Origin: Clostridia bacterium
GTDB taxonomy: Bacteria; Bacillota; Clostridia; Peptostreptococcales; Acidaminobacteraceae
DNA length: 58,193 nt
Assembly (NCBI GenBank): GCA_014859095.1
Contig: JACUUV010000013.1
Span: forward strand, 1-58,193
Reading direction: 5' to 3'
Shown here: positions 15,091 to 23,282 of the stretch, piece by piece
Layout of the letters: the number at the start of each line of letters is the position of its first letter
Position numbering within the stretch: position 1 is the stretch's first letter
Notes under the pieces: generated by a model
The model's database searches: none
What the model was told of the DNA's origin: nothing
Seen by the model: the letters and a program-made list of their open reading frames with translations, nothing else
Made by a program: the position numbers and the translations under genes

Positions 15091-16128
15091 ATGACCAAAC
15101 CCAATAAACTCAAACCTGGAGATACCATCGCAACAGTCAGCCTCTCTTGGGGCGGCGCTGGTGATGAAACCTTAATTCATAGATACAAAATAGGAAAAGC
15201 ACGTCTTGAGGAAGTGTTCGGGCTGAATGTCGTGGAAATGCCCCATACTCTTAAGGGTACCAAATTCACGTATGAACATCCCGAAAAACGGGCTGAGGAT
15301 TTTATGGCCGCATTCAGGGATCCGAATATAAAAGCCATCATATCCAATATCGGCGGTGAAGATGCCATAAGGATGTTGCCCTACATCGATTTCGATGTCA
15401 TTAAAAACAATCCGAAAATTTTCATGGGATATTCTGACACCACAATCAACCATCTGATGTGTCATAAAGCGGGGCTCATGAGCTATTATGGACCATGTAT
15501 CCTTATGGAGTTCGCAGAAAATGTGGAAATGCATGAATACACAGTGGATGCTGTCATTAAAACTCTGTTTGAGACCGAGCCGATAGGTTTAGTGGAATCC
15601 AGTCCAAACTGGACCTCGGAACGTATGGAGTGGGAGAGTGTCGAAAATCAGACCATACGAAGGGCCATGAAACATGAAACACATGGAAATGAAACCATTC
15701 AAGGTCATGGTACTGTGAGAGGAAAACTAATCGGAGGTTGCATTGAAGTGCTTGACGCTGCAAGGGGAACGGCAATTTGGCCAGAGCTAGATCATTTCAA
15801 AGATGCAATTCTCTTCCTCGAGACCAGTGAAGAAAAACCCACACCTTATCTCGTTACTCAGATGCTGCGTTCGTTTGTCGCAATTGGAATCATAGATAAA
15901 ATTGCCGGGATTGTCATAGGAAAACCACAGGACGAGGCAAATTATGAAGAATACAAAGATGTGTATAAAAATATCATAGGTTTTGAGGCGGGAAGACCTG
16001 ATCTACCAATTCTCTACAACTTAAATTTTGGCCATACCTCACCGATTTTCATTTTGCCATATGGTGCCATGGCTGAAATCAACTGTGAAGAAATCACTTT
16101 TACCATTTTGGAACCGGGAGTGAAATGA
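15091..16128 (+). CDS. S66-family peptidase (LD-carboxypeptidase/MccF-like)
   Basis: This is a serine peptidase of the family that trims murein tetrapeptides (LdcA) or detoxifies aminoacyl-nucleotide antibiotics (MccF). The nucleophile motif GYSDTT (Ser in FMGYSDTTINHL) and the C-terminal NFGHTSP carrying the catalytic His are visible. The sequence has no signal peptide, so it acts in the cytoplasm. The ATG at 15091, 8 nt after GGAGA, gives 345 aa. Overall it looks closer to MccF-like members than to LdcA, but substrate assignment is uncertain. It overlaps modA by 4 bp. Confidence 0.85.
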   Translation: MTKPNKLKPGDTIATVSLSWGGAGDETLIHRYKIGKARLEEVFGLNVVEMPHTLKGTKFTYEHPEKRAEDFMAAFRDPNIKAIISNIGGEDAIRMLPYIDFDVIKNNPKIFMGYSDTTINHLMCHKAGLMSYYGPCILMEFAENVEMHEYTVDAVIKTLFETEPIGLVESSPNWTSERMEWESVENQTIRRAMKHETHGNETIQGHGTVRGKLIGGCIEVLDAARGTAIWPELDHFKDAILFLETSEEKPTPYLVTQMLRSFVAIGIIDKIAGIVIGKPQDEANYEEYKDVYKNIIGFEAGRPDLPILYNLNFGHTSPIFILPYGAMAEINCEEITFTILEPGVK

Positions 16129-16892
16129 AAAAAATAATTTTGATCCTTATAATTGCCATCCTGATGATGGGGTGCGAGGCTAATAACGAAAACAACAAGA
16201 TAGAAATAACAGTGTCTGCGGCAGCAAGTTTAAAAGATGCCCTCACAGAAATTGCCAGAGAATATGAACTGGAAAATCAGAATGTTAAAATTGTACTGAA
16301 CATGGCAGGTTCTGGAACACTCGCCATGCAAATTGAACAAGGTGCCGATGTGGATCTGTTTTTTTCAGCAGCAGATAGCTGGATGAACGGCCTTGATGAA
16401 AAGGGCTTAATTATTACTGATACGATCTCACCATTTTTGAGCAATCGAATGGTCTTTATAGTACCGGATACTTCCAACTATGACGAGACAAACTTCATGT
16501 CATTGTTTAATGATGAGTCTGCCAAAATTGTAGTTGGTGAACCCTCAAGTGTTCCTGCGGGGAAATATGCCATGGAATGGCTTGATACATTAGGTGTTAT
16601 GGATACGATCACCAAGCAGCTCGTTTATGGAAAGGATGTAAAAGAAGTGCTTTCATGGGTCGAGACGGGCAATGCTGATGCTGGAATCGTCTATGCTACT
16701 GATGCTTTGGCATCTTCAAAAGTGAAAGTCACAGTGACCTCTGTAGCGGGGGACCATAATGAAATATCTTATCCGGCCGCAATTGTCAAATCGTCAAGAC
16801 ATCCAGATGAAGCCAAAGCATTCCTGGATTACATGATGGATTCTGATGTGTTTGAAAACTATGGGTTTAGCAAATCGAAGCGAGAGGAATGA
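16125..16892 (+). CDS. modA: Molybdate ABC transporter substrate-binding lipoprotein
   Basis: This lipoprotein captures molybdate (or tungstate) outside the cell. The lipobox LMMGC puts the lipidated Cys at residue 17. The mature part starts with ITVSAAASLKDALTEIA, containing the oxyanion-binding Ser/Ala loop, followed by MAGSGTLAMQIEQGADVDLFFSA and VGEPSSVPAGKYA, all standard ModA signatures. The 255-aa length is normal. It is coupled to the S66 peptidase gene upstream by ATGA overlap and to modB downstream. Molybdenum or tungsten supply suits enzymes such as formate dehydrogenase, none of which is in the window. Confidence 0.92.
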   Translation: MKKIILILIIAILMMGCEANNENNKIEITVSAAASLKDALTEIAREYELENQNVKIVLNMAGSGTLAMQIEQGADVDLFFSAADSWMNGLDEKGLIITDTISPFLSNRMVFIVPDTSNYDETNFMSLFNDESAKIVVGEPSSVPAGKYAMEWLDTLGVMDTITKQLVYGKDVKEVLSWVETGNADAGIVYATDALASSKVKVTVTSVAGDHNEISYPAAIVKSSRHPDEAKAFLDYMMDSDVFENYGFSKSKREE

Positions 16893-16897
16893 TGTCA

Positions 16898-17554
16898 ATG
16901 GATTTATCACCATTATGGATTTCACTAAAAGTCGCGCTGGTTTCCACAATCATCACCTTCACATTAGGCGTTTTGTCCGCGTGGTTCATGACAAACTATC
17001 GGGGCAAAGGTGCGGCGTTGATTGATGGTCTGATGACCTTGCCCATGGTATTGCCTCCGACATTGGTGGGATTCATTCTGCTCTGGATCATAGGAGTGAA
17101 TGGACCGATTGGCAAATTGCTTGGAATATGGGATATAAAAATCGTATTCACATGGTTTGCGGCTGTTTTAGCTTCAGTTGTAGTCTCGTTCCCGCTGATG
17201 TACAGAACGAGCAGAGGCGCATTTGATCAGATCAATATGGATTTGATCCATGCAGCAAGAACCCTCGGATCAACTGAAAAAGAGGTTTTTTTGAGGATTG
17301 TCGTACCGCTTGCATGGCCAGGAATCGCTGCTGCCACTGCGCTCGCTTTTTCAAGGGCGCTTGGTGAGTTTGGCGCAACCCTGATGGTTGCTGGAAGCAT
17401 TCCTGGTAAAACAGAGACTATTCCCATCGCCATTTATTTTGCCACACAGGGTGGCGATTATAAACGTGCAGCCGTTTGGGTAATCATTGTATTTGCCATT
17501 TCACTTGTTTCCATGATGTTCATCAACAGGTATCAAAATAAAACCGTCAAGTGA
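16898..17554 (+). CDS. modB: Molybdate ABC transporter permease
   Basis: This is the membrane channel subunit. Hydrophobic segments are regularly spaced. The ATPase-contact loop reads HAARTLGSTEKEVFLRIVVPLAWPGI, followed by ALGEFGATLMVAGSIPGKTETIPIAIY, a strong ModB signature. The start is placed at the ATG at 16898, because GAGAGGA at 16882-16888 is 9 nt away and the earlier ATGs at 16889 and 16892 are too close to it. This gives 218 aa. It overlaps or abuts modA and precedes modC. Confidence 0.92.
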   Translation: MDLSPLWISLKVALVSTIITFTLGVLSAWFMTNYRGKGAALIDGLMTLPMVLPPTLVGFILLWIIGVNGPIGKLLGIWDIKIVFTWFAAVLASVVVSFPLMYRTSRGAFDQINMDLIHAARTLGSTEKEVFLRIVVPLAWPGIAAATALAFSRALGEFGATLMVAGSIPGKTETIPIAIYFATQGGDYKRAAVWVIIVFAISLVSMMFINRYQNKTVK

Positions 17555-17570
17555 CAAAGAGGTGAGAAGT

Positions 17571-18629
17571 ATGTCCATAACTGTGATTGTCAAAAAGAAA
17601 CTGGAAACATTTGAACTCGATGTCCATTTTTCCAGTCATGAGAAAATCGTCGGATTGCTTGGCGCGTCAGGTGCCGGGAAAAGCATGCTCCTAAAGACAA
17701 TCGCCGGACTCTTCGAACCCGAGAGCGGCAAAATTGTCGTGGACGACATAGTATATTTTGATTCAAACGCCGGAATTTCTTTGCCATCAAGAAAAAGAAA
17801 GGCGGGAGTGGTTTTTCAGCAATATGCTCTATTCCCTCATATGACTGTAGCGGAAAACATCGCATTTTCCCTTGATTCCAAAAAATCAAAAGAGAGCATG
17901 GATAAAGTGGATCGGCTGATTCGCGATTTTCATCTCGAAGCACTAAAAGACCACAAACCTTCCAAGCTTTCCGGTGGACAACAACAAAGAGTGGCACTTG
18001 CACGAGCTCTTGCCATGGAACCTAAGGTGCTCCTTTTGGACGAACCGTTTTCCGCTCTAGACATCCATCTCAAATCACAACTCATCAAAGATATGAAAAA
18101 TGCGCTTTCCGTTTACTCGGGGCATGTGGTTTATGTGACCCATAACATGGAAGAAGCCTTTCAGCTGTGTGGCCACGTGGTGGTGCTAGACAAAGGAAAG
18201 ATGATCTCAAGTGGCCTCAAGGAAGAAATCTTTCTCAAACCCAGCAACATGCAGACCGCCCGAATCATAGGTATGAAGAATCTCTCTCAAGCAAAACTGG
18301 TGGGTCCAAATTTGCTCATGGTGCCAAAGTGGGGCATCATGCTTCAATACAATGATGATGTGATTGCCACTGAAGGTTTCGTTGGTATACATGCGTACCA
18401 CATCAAACTGCATCACAAATGTCCATCGGAAAATGTATTTGAATGCACCCTTGTGGATTTGGTCATCAATCCCAACTACCACACCCTTTACTTGAAATTT
18501 TCTGGAGAACCGGACAGCATCGATGACTATCACATTCAGATGGATGTGCTGGCTGAGGACGCCCTGCAAATTGAAAACAAGAAAACAGTCAAAATATGTA
18601 TTCCTGAGGAGTACATCTATTACAACTGA
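17571..18629 (+). CDS. modC: Molybdate ABC transporter ATPase
   Basis: This ATP-hydrolysing subunit shows Walker A LLGASGAGKSMLL, Q-loop VFQQYALFPHMTV, signature LSGGQQQRVALARAL and Walker B VLLLDEPFSALD. A C-terminal region of about 130 residues follows, in the position of the MOP/TOBE regulatory domain, though it is divergent. The ATG at 17571 follows GAGGTG at 9 nt. The length of 352 aa is normal for ModC. A clear terminator was not seen after it. Confidence 0.9.
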   Translation: MSITVIVKKKLETFELDVHFSSHEKIVGLLGASGAGKSMLLKTIAGLFEPESGKIVVDDIVYFDSNAGISLPSRKRKAGVVFQQYALFPHMTVAENIAFSLDSKKSKESMDKVDRLIRDFHLEALKDHKPSKLSGGQQQRVALARALAMEPKVLLLDEPFSALDIHLKSQLIKDMKNALSVYSGHVVYVTHNMEEAFQLCGHVVVLDKGKMISSGLKEEIFLKPSNMQTARIIGMKNLSQAKLVGPNLLMVPKWGIMLQYNDDVIATEGFVGIHAYHIKLHHKCPSENVFECTLVDLVINPNYHTLYLKFSGEPDSIDDYHIQMDVLAEDALQIENKKTVKICIPEEYIYYN

Positions 18630-18680
18630 TGCCCCAACAATATATTCATAAAAATGGTCTTTCAATATTCGAAACACTCG

Positions 18681-18695
18681 AGCCACCAAGTGGCT
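18681..18695 (+). other. Short hairpin immediately before the 18700 start codon
   Basis: AGCCAC-CAA-GTGGCT is a perfect 6-bp stem with a 3-nt loop, ending 4 nt before the ATG at 18700. No good Shine-Dalgarno sequence is present there, so the hairpin could lower or regulate translation (inference). Confidence 0.35.
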
Positions 18696-18699
18696 GGAA

Positions 18700-19206
18700 A
18701 TGACGTTCGCACCTATGAGGATTGGTCAAAATGAATTTGCCTCGAAAGATTTTTTCCACGAAAATGTCATTAAAAGCCTTGCGGAGGAGTGTGATGATGA
18801 TACGGGGGTATATATGATAATGATGTCCATCAAAGAAGAACTTAGGATCGATCATCGATTCGGTTACATCTGGAAGGATGAAATCATCAACAATTACAAG
18901 GAACAGGTGGAAAATTTACTCGGTGAGTCCGGACAATTCTGCAGATACAGTCCGAACAGGTTTTTGGTTTACCTACATTGTCAACATGAGAAAGATATAC
19001 AAGAGTTCATTAAAAGACAATTTGAATATAAAAGTCTGCTCTTTCATTTGAAAAACATATTCGATTTCAAAATCATGAGACTAAAAACAACTCCGGACCG
19101 CATCAAGCGGCTGTCAGATGAGAACAGGCTCTATATCGAATATTTCAAAGCAATCACCAAACTGGAGCGGTCCAAAGGAAAAGAAATGATTGTAGAGGTG
19201 CTGTAA
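18700..19206 (+). CDS. Degenerate GGDEF-like protein, 168 aa
   Basis: The middle of the protein resembles a diguanylate cyclase fold in outline: HRFGYIWKDEIINNYKEQVENLL aligns with the DxFG...GD..L region, and RYSPNRFLVYL falls where RYGGDEFLVLL would be. The signature itself is lost (SPNRF in place of GGDEF), so no cyclase activity is expected. It ends 1 bp before the membrane GGDEF-EAL gene, suggesting a partner or regulatory role (inference). The start is uncertain: there is no good ribosome site, the frame is open back to 18652, and an alternative ATG lies at 18715. Confidence 0.6.
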   Translation: MTFAPMRIGQNEFASKDFFHENVIKSLAEECDDDTGVYMIMMSIKEELRIDHRFGYIWKDEIINNYKEQVENLLGESGQFCRYSPNRFLVYLHCQHEKDIQEFIKRQFEYKSLLFHLKNIFDFKIMRLKTTPDRIKRLSDENRLYIEYFKAITKLERSKGKEMIVEVL

Positions 19207-19207
19207 A

Positions 19208-21244
19208 TTGAGAGATGACCATAATTTAAGGACGTTATTGACGAATTATCAATTTAAGGAAACACCAATCAAGAATAATCCGTGGCGAATTGTTCTGATT
19301 TATGGCATCGTAGGATGTCTTTGGATTCTTTTTTCAGACATGCTGCTTTTATATATTTTCAAAAAGCCCGAATTGGTCCTCGGTCTTCAAACCATAAAGG
19401 GTTGGTTTTATGTTTTTTCAACATCCTTGTTGCTCTATTTTCTAGTGAAGTTCGGGTACAGTGAAATTTTTAACCTTACAAAGGCGCTTTACGAAAAAAA
19501 CGAGGAATTGGTAAGCTTCTCGGAAGAACTTATAGCAAAAGATGATGAATTGAATGAAAAGATCATCAAATTGAACGAAACGATGAATCATTTGGAAGAC
19601 CAAAAACGGTACAAGGATGAAATATTCAACACGACCAGCACCGTGGTCATGATTTGGAATTTGAACGGAGAACTTATTGAGACCAACAATCGGTTTACTG
19701 AATTATTCAAGTTTGAGAGTCGCGAAGCGGTCGGCCTGAAATGGGATGAACTTTTACTTGAGGAAAAAGAAGGTCACACGAGTAATGAAGTGCTTAGGAA
19801 ATTAGAACTCGACAACAAACTGGAAAGATATGAGAATCATATGATTGCAAAAGACGGCAAGAGATTTTGCATGCTTTGGAACAAAAAAAGAATTCAAGAC
19901 CCCAATACAGGCGTTCCAATGGTCGTATCTTTCGGTGTCGATATCACTGAAGAAAAAACCAAGGAGGCAAAAATCATTGAACTCGCCTATAAAGACAGGT
20001 TGACGGGACTTGGCAATCGAGTGATGTTTGAACAGGAAGTAGAAAATAGGATTGAAAACCAAAAAGACTTCGTACTTTATTATTTGGATTTTGACAATTT
20101 CAAAAATTTGAACGATATATATGGACATGAACTTGGTGACACCTTCCTTAAAGCGTTCGCCCATAAAGTTTCAGATGAATTCTCAGATATGGATATGTAT
20201 AGATGGTGTGGGGATGAGTTTCTTATGATTGGCAATCAGGTCAATAATGAGGATATAAAATATAGAATGTCAGAGTTGATGTCTTTGACAGGTCAAAAGT
20301 GGCATCTTGACCATATGGATTATTATCCATCCATCAGTGTTGGCATCACAGAGTACCCAAAAGATGGTGTGAGTCTCGGTGAACTTCTTATGAATGCGGA
20401 TATGGCGCTTCATAAAGCCAAAAGGAATGGCAAGGACAATTATGTGTATTATAGAAAAGAGTTTCGAAGTGAAGTGGAACAAATCACGCAAGTGGAAAAT
20501 AGAATTCAAAAGGCTATTGAAGAATCATTGTTTCGCTTGCACTTTCAGCCGATTTATCAACTGGATAATCTAGGTGTGATAGGATTTGAGGTGTTGCTTA
20601 GATTTGATACGGAACTCTTTAATATGACTACAGGTGAACTTATTGCAATCGCAGAACAAACGGGTCAAATTTCAGCCATAGACCGATGGGTGGTCAACCG
20701 TAGTTTCGAATATATCAAAAGCCATATGATGCAAACGGAGCATATCGTAGCCATCAATTTGTCATCTAAATCACTATCATCCAATACAATTGTGGAGTAT
20801 ATCAATACGCTTCTTGTAGAGACTGGAATCAACCCTGGACGCATTGAAATCGAGCTGACGGAATACTCATTGATCGACAACTTCAAGAATACACTTTCAA
20901 TCATCAATTCTTTGAAAAATTTAGGCATCAAAATCTCGCTGGATGATTTTGGGACTCAGTATTCTTCTCTTAATTATTTGAGTAAGATTCCGTTTGACAC
21001 CCTTAAAATCGACAAATCATATATTGATCAAATCGTTAATAATACTTCAGAAAGAATCATTGTAGAAGAAATCATAAATCTCTCAAACAAACTTGGTGTT
21101 CAAACTATTGCTGAAGGTGTTGAAAGTAAGGAACAACTCGGCTTATTGACAAGGATGGGGTGCCAGTTCGCGCAGGGATATCATCTGGATCGCCCGATGG
21201 CTGTGGAACATTTGACGCCATACGGAGTACACATTGGAGGCTGA
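19208..21244 (+). CDS. Membrane PAS-GGDEF-EAL cyclic-di-GMP protein
   Basis: Two transmembrane helices lie at about 25-80, followed by a coiled-coil stretch (about 95-135), a PAS domain (about 138-250), a GGDEF domain and a C-terminal EAL domain. The cyclase signature is RWCGDEF with Cys334 replacing the first Gly, so synthesis may be impaired. The phosphodiesterase part keeps EVLLR for EALLR, DDFGTQYSSL and IDKSYI, consistent with activity. The start is a TTG at 19208, 7 nt after GAGGTG. It probably degrades or senses c-di-GMP in response to a PAS ligand. It overlaps the ribosome site of the next gene. Confidence 0.9.
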   Translation: MRDDHNLRTLLTNYQFKETPIKNNPWRIVLIYGIVGCLWILFSDMLLLYIFKKPELVLGLQTIKGWFYVFSTSLLLYFLVKFGYSEIFNLTKALYEKNEELVSFSEELIAKDDELNEKIIKLNETMNHLEDQKRYKDEIFNTTSTVVMIWNLNGELIETNNRFTELFKFESREAVGLKWDELLLEEKEGHTSNEVLRKLELDNKLERYENHMIAKDGKRFCMLWNKKRIQDPNTGVPMVVSFGVDITEEKTKEAKIIELAYKDRLTGLGNRVMFEQEVENRIENQKDFVLYYLDFDNFKNLNDIYGHELGDTFLKAFAHKVSDEFSDMDMYRWCGDEFLMIGNQVNNEDIKYRMSELMSLTGQKWHLDHMDYYPSISVGITEYPKDGVSLGELLMNADMALHKAKRNGKDNYVYYRKEFRSEVEQITQVENRIQKAIEESLFRLHFQPIYQLDNLGVIGFEVLLRFDTELFNMTTGELIAIAEQTGQISAIDRWVVNRSFEYIKSHMMQTEHIVAINLSSKSLSSNTIVEYINTLLVETGINPGRIEIELTEYSLIDNFKNTLSIINSLKNLGIKISLDDFGTQYSSLNYLSKIPFDTLKIDKSYIDQIVNNTSERIIVEEIINLSNKLGVQTIAEGVESKEQLGLLTRMGCQFAQGYHLDRPMAVEHLTPYGVHIGG

Positions 21245-21248
21245 CAAA

Positions 21249-22412
21249 ATGCAGTATAGAACGAACCACAAAAACAACGATGAACTTTCAATCTTAGGTT
21301 TTGGTTGCATGCGTTTTTCCAAAGATGAAAATGAAGTGGAAAAGCAAATCATTTATGCCATTGAAAATGGTGTCAACTATTTTGATACCGCATACGCATA
21401 CCCGAACAGCGAAGTGATTTTAGGAAGGGTTCTGGCAAAAGGTTATCGTGACAAGGTAAAAATCGCGACAAAATTGCCTCCCTATATGATCAAGAAATAT
21501 GAGGATTTGGACAAGATTTTTTATGAGGAGTTGAGAAGACTTCAAACGGACCGAATCGATTATTATTTTATGCATATGCTCACAGATATCAATATTTGGA
21601 GTCGTTTGGTCGATCTTGGAATAATCACTTGGATTGAGGAAAAAAAGCAAAAAGGTGAAATCGTAAATATTGGATTTTCCTATCATGGTGGAAGAGATGA
21701 GTTCATAAAACTCGTAGATTGCTTTGAATGGGAATTCTGCATGATTCAGTACAACTTTCTCGATGAGAACAATCAGGCTGGAAAGAATGGACTTAAATAT
21801 GCATCTGACAAAGGTTTGCCAGTGATGGTCATGGAACCGCTCAGAGGGGGGAAACTTGTTACCAATCTGCCAAACGAAGTGTATAAGATTTGGGACAATG
21901 CCTATGTCAAGAGAAGTCCTGCCGAATGGGCATTCAGATGGATATGGAACCATCCGGAAGTGACGGTTGTGCTGTCTGGTATGAATTCACAGGAAATGGT
22001 GGAAGAAAATATTAAGGTTGCCAGTTTATCGGAAGCGAACACGTTTATCGAAAGTGACTATAAATTGTTTGATGAAGTCAGGAGAATTTTGGACGAGAAA
22101 ATAAAAGTCCCTTGTACCGGTTGCAATTATTGCATGCCGTGTCCATTCGGTGTAGACATACCTACTTGTTTCTCAACGTACAATGACAGGGAGATAGAAG
22201 GCAAGTTTTCGGCGATTGGAAAATATATCATGCAAACCAGTCTCAAAACTGAAGCGAGCAACGCCTCACTTTGTACCCAGTGTGGTGCTTGTGAGGTGCA
22301 TTGTCCACAGAAAATTGCCATAAGGACAGAGCTTAAGAATGTGACCAGCAAAATGGAAGGATTCTATTACAAACCGGCAAGGTTTCTGATCAAGAAATTC
22401 ATGAGGTTATAA
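21249..22412 (+). CDS. Aldo/keto reductase with C-terminal 4Fe-4S ferredoxin domain
   Basis: The N-terminal TIM barrel shows the aldo/keto reductase pattern: GFGCMRF, YFDTAYAYPNSE with the catalytic Asp and Tyr, and YYFMHML. The C-terminal domain has CTGCNYCMPCPFGVDIP (about 285-301) and CTQCGACEVHCPQ (about 343-355), two cysteine clusters for 4Fe-4S centres. This architecture is common in anaerobes, with the physiological substrate usually unknown. The ATG at 21249, 8 nt after GGAGG, gives 387 aa; an upstream in-frame TTG at 21234 overlaps the ribosome site. Confidence 0.9.
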   Translation: MQYRTNHKNNDELSILGFGCMRFSKDENEVEKQIIYAIENGVNYFDTAYAYPNSEVILGRVLAKGYRDKVKIATKLPPYMIKKYEDLDKIFYEELRRLQTDRIDYYFMHMLTDINIWSRLVDLGIITWIEEKKQKGEIVNIGFSYHGGRDEFIKLVDCFEWEFCMIQYNFLDENNQAGKNGLKYASDKGLPVMVMEPLRGGKLVTNLPNEVYKIWDNAYVKRSPAEWAFRWIWNHPEVTVVLSGMNSQEMVEENIKVASLSEANTFIESDYKLFDEVRRILDEKIKVPCTGCNYCMPCPFGVDIPTCFSTYNDREIEGKFSAIGKYIMQTSLKTEASNASLCTQCGACEVHCPQKIAIRTELKNVTSKMEGFYYKPARFLIKKFMRL

Positions 22413-22438
22413 TAGAGCATTTATATGGAGGGCAATTG

Positions 22439-23050
22439 ATGTTCAATTACAACAATGCGGATAAAAAGAATAAGAGTTTCATGTATCAAAATCTTCAAAA
22501 AAGCAAAAGTTACAACAGCGACTTCTCGAATTCAAACTTCGACTATGTCTGTCTAAGAGGGGCACATCTCAAATCGTGCACATTTGATGGCTGTACTTTC
22601 AGAGGTGCGGAATTCACCGGGACCAACTTGAAAGACAGCAGTTTCAAGAATGCCATTTTTGAAAACACCGTTTTTGAAGGTGCTAAACTTGAAGGCGTTG
22701 ATTTTAGGGATGCACAATTCAAAAATTCTTTTTTTGTAAGTTCTCAGATGGGTAACATCAAATGTTTGGATGTGGATCAACCGGGCATCAGGATTTTCAG
22801 TGAAATGCCTGAAATTCAAATGGGTGAACCGCTTCGGGCAGCAATTGAAAAGTTGATGCAAAATGATTTCGTAAAAAAATCCAGGGTAATGGACACAAAA
22901 GACAAAACTATGAATACAGTAAGCGTAATGATTCTTATGGAAAAGTTTGGAGAAGAAAGACTGGTGGAATCACTCGGCAAAGTTGAAGCTTATTTGGACC
23001 GGGATTTTTACACACTGAGCTATATTATAAAAATTATAGAAAAGATCTGA
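22439..23050 (+). CDS. Pentapeptide-repeat protein
   Basis: Residues about 28-100 form tandem pentapeptide repeats of the A(D/N)LxX type (for example SDFSN, CTFDG, CTFRG, AEFTG, TNLKD, SSFKN), expected to fold as a right-handed quadrilateral beta-helix. A helical C-terminal region of about 100 residues is not recognised. The total is 203 aa from the ATG at 22439, 7 nt after GGAGG. Some relatives mimic DNA and protect gyrase, but nothing here establishes that function. It follows the aldo/keto reductase gene by 26 bp. Confidence 0.85.
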   Translation: MFNYNNADKKNKSFMYQNLQKSKSYNSDFSNSNFDYVCLRGAHLKSCTFDGCTFRGAEFTGTNLKDSSFKNAIFENTVFEGAKLEGVDFRDAQFKNSFFVSSQMGNIKCLDVDQPGIRIFSEMPEIQMGEPLRAAIEKLMQNDFVKKSRVMDTKDKTMNTVSVMILMEKFGEERLVESLGKVEAYLDRDFYTLSYIIKIIEKI

Positions 23051-23056
23051 CAATTG

Positions 23057-23083
23057 CCCGATGAGACTTGTTCATCGGGTTTT
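23057..23083 (+). terminator. Terminator after the pentapeptide-repeat gene
   Basis: CCCGATGA pairs with TCATCGGG across a short loop, followed by TTTT. Confidence 0.8.
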
Positions 23084-23282
23084 AATTTGGATATGAGTTA
23101 TTTTATTTGTTTATATCCATAATTATAATGGTATTAGAATGAATGAGCGTCGCAGCTTAAATAAACTGAATGTTTTGAATAGTATGTAGAGTTTTAACAT
23201 ATTCTTCATGATATTCAAATGGTATTCTGTTATTGTGTGAATATCAAAAACCAAGCAAAAGTTAAAAGGAGGAAAAGAGGTT

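Noticed and set aside
23100-23282. Riboswitch or Pho box upstream of the nucleotidase gene
   Set aside because: Only an 8-bp inverted repeat (23210-23245) and a single TTAACA-like element were found; no known riboswitch core and no direct repeats.
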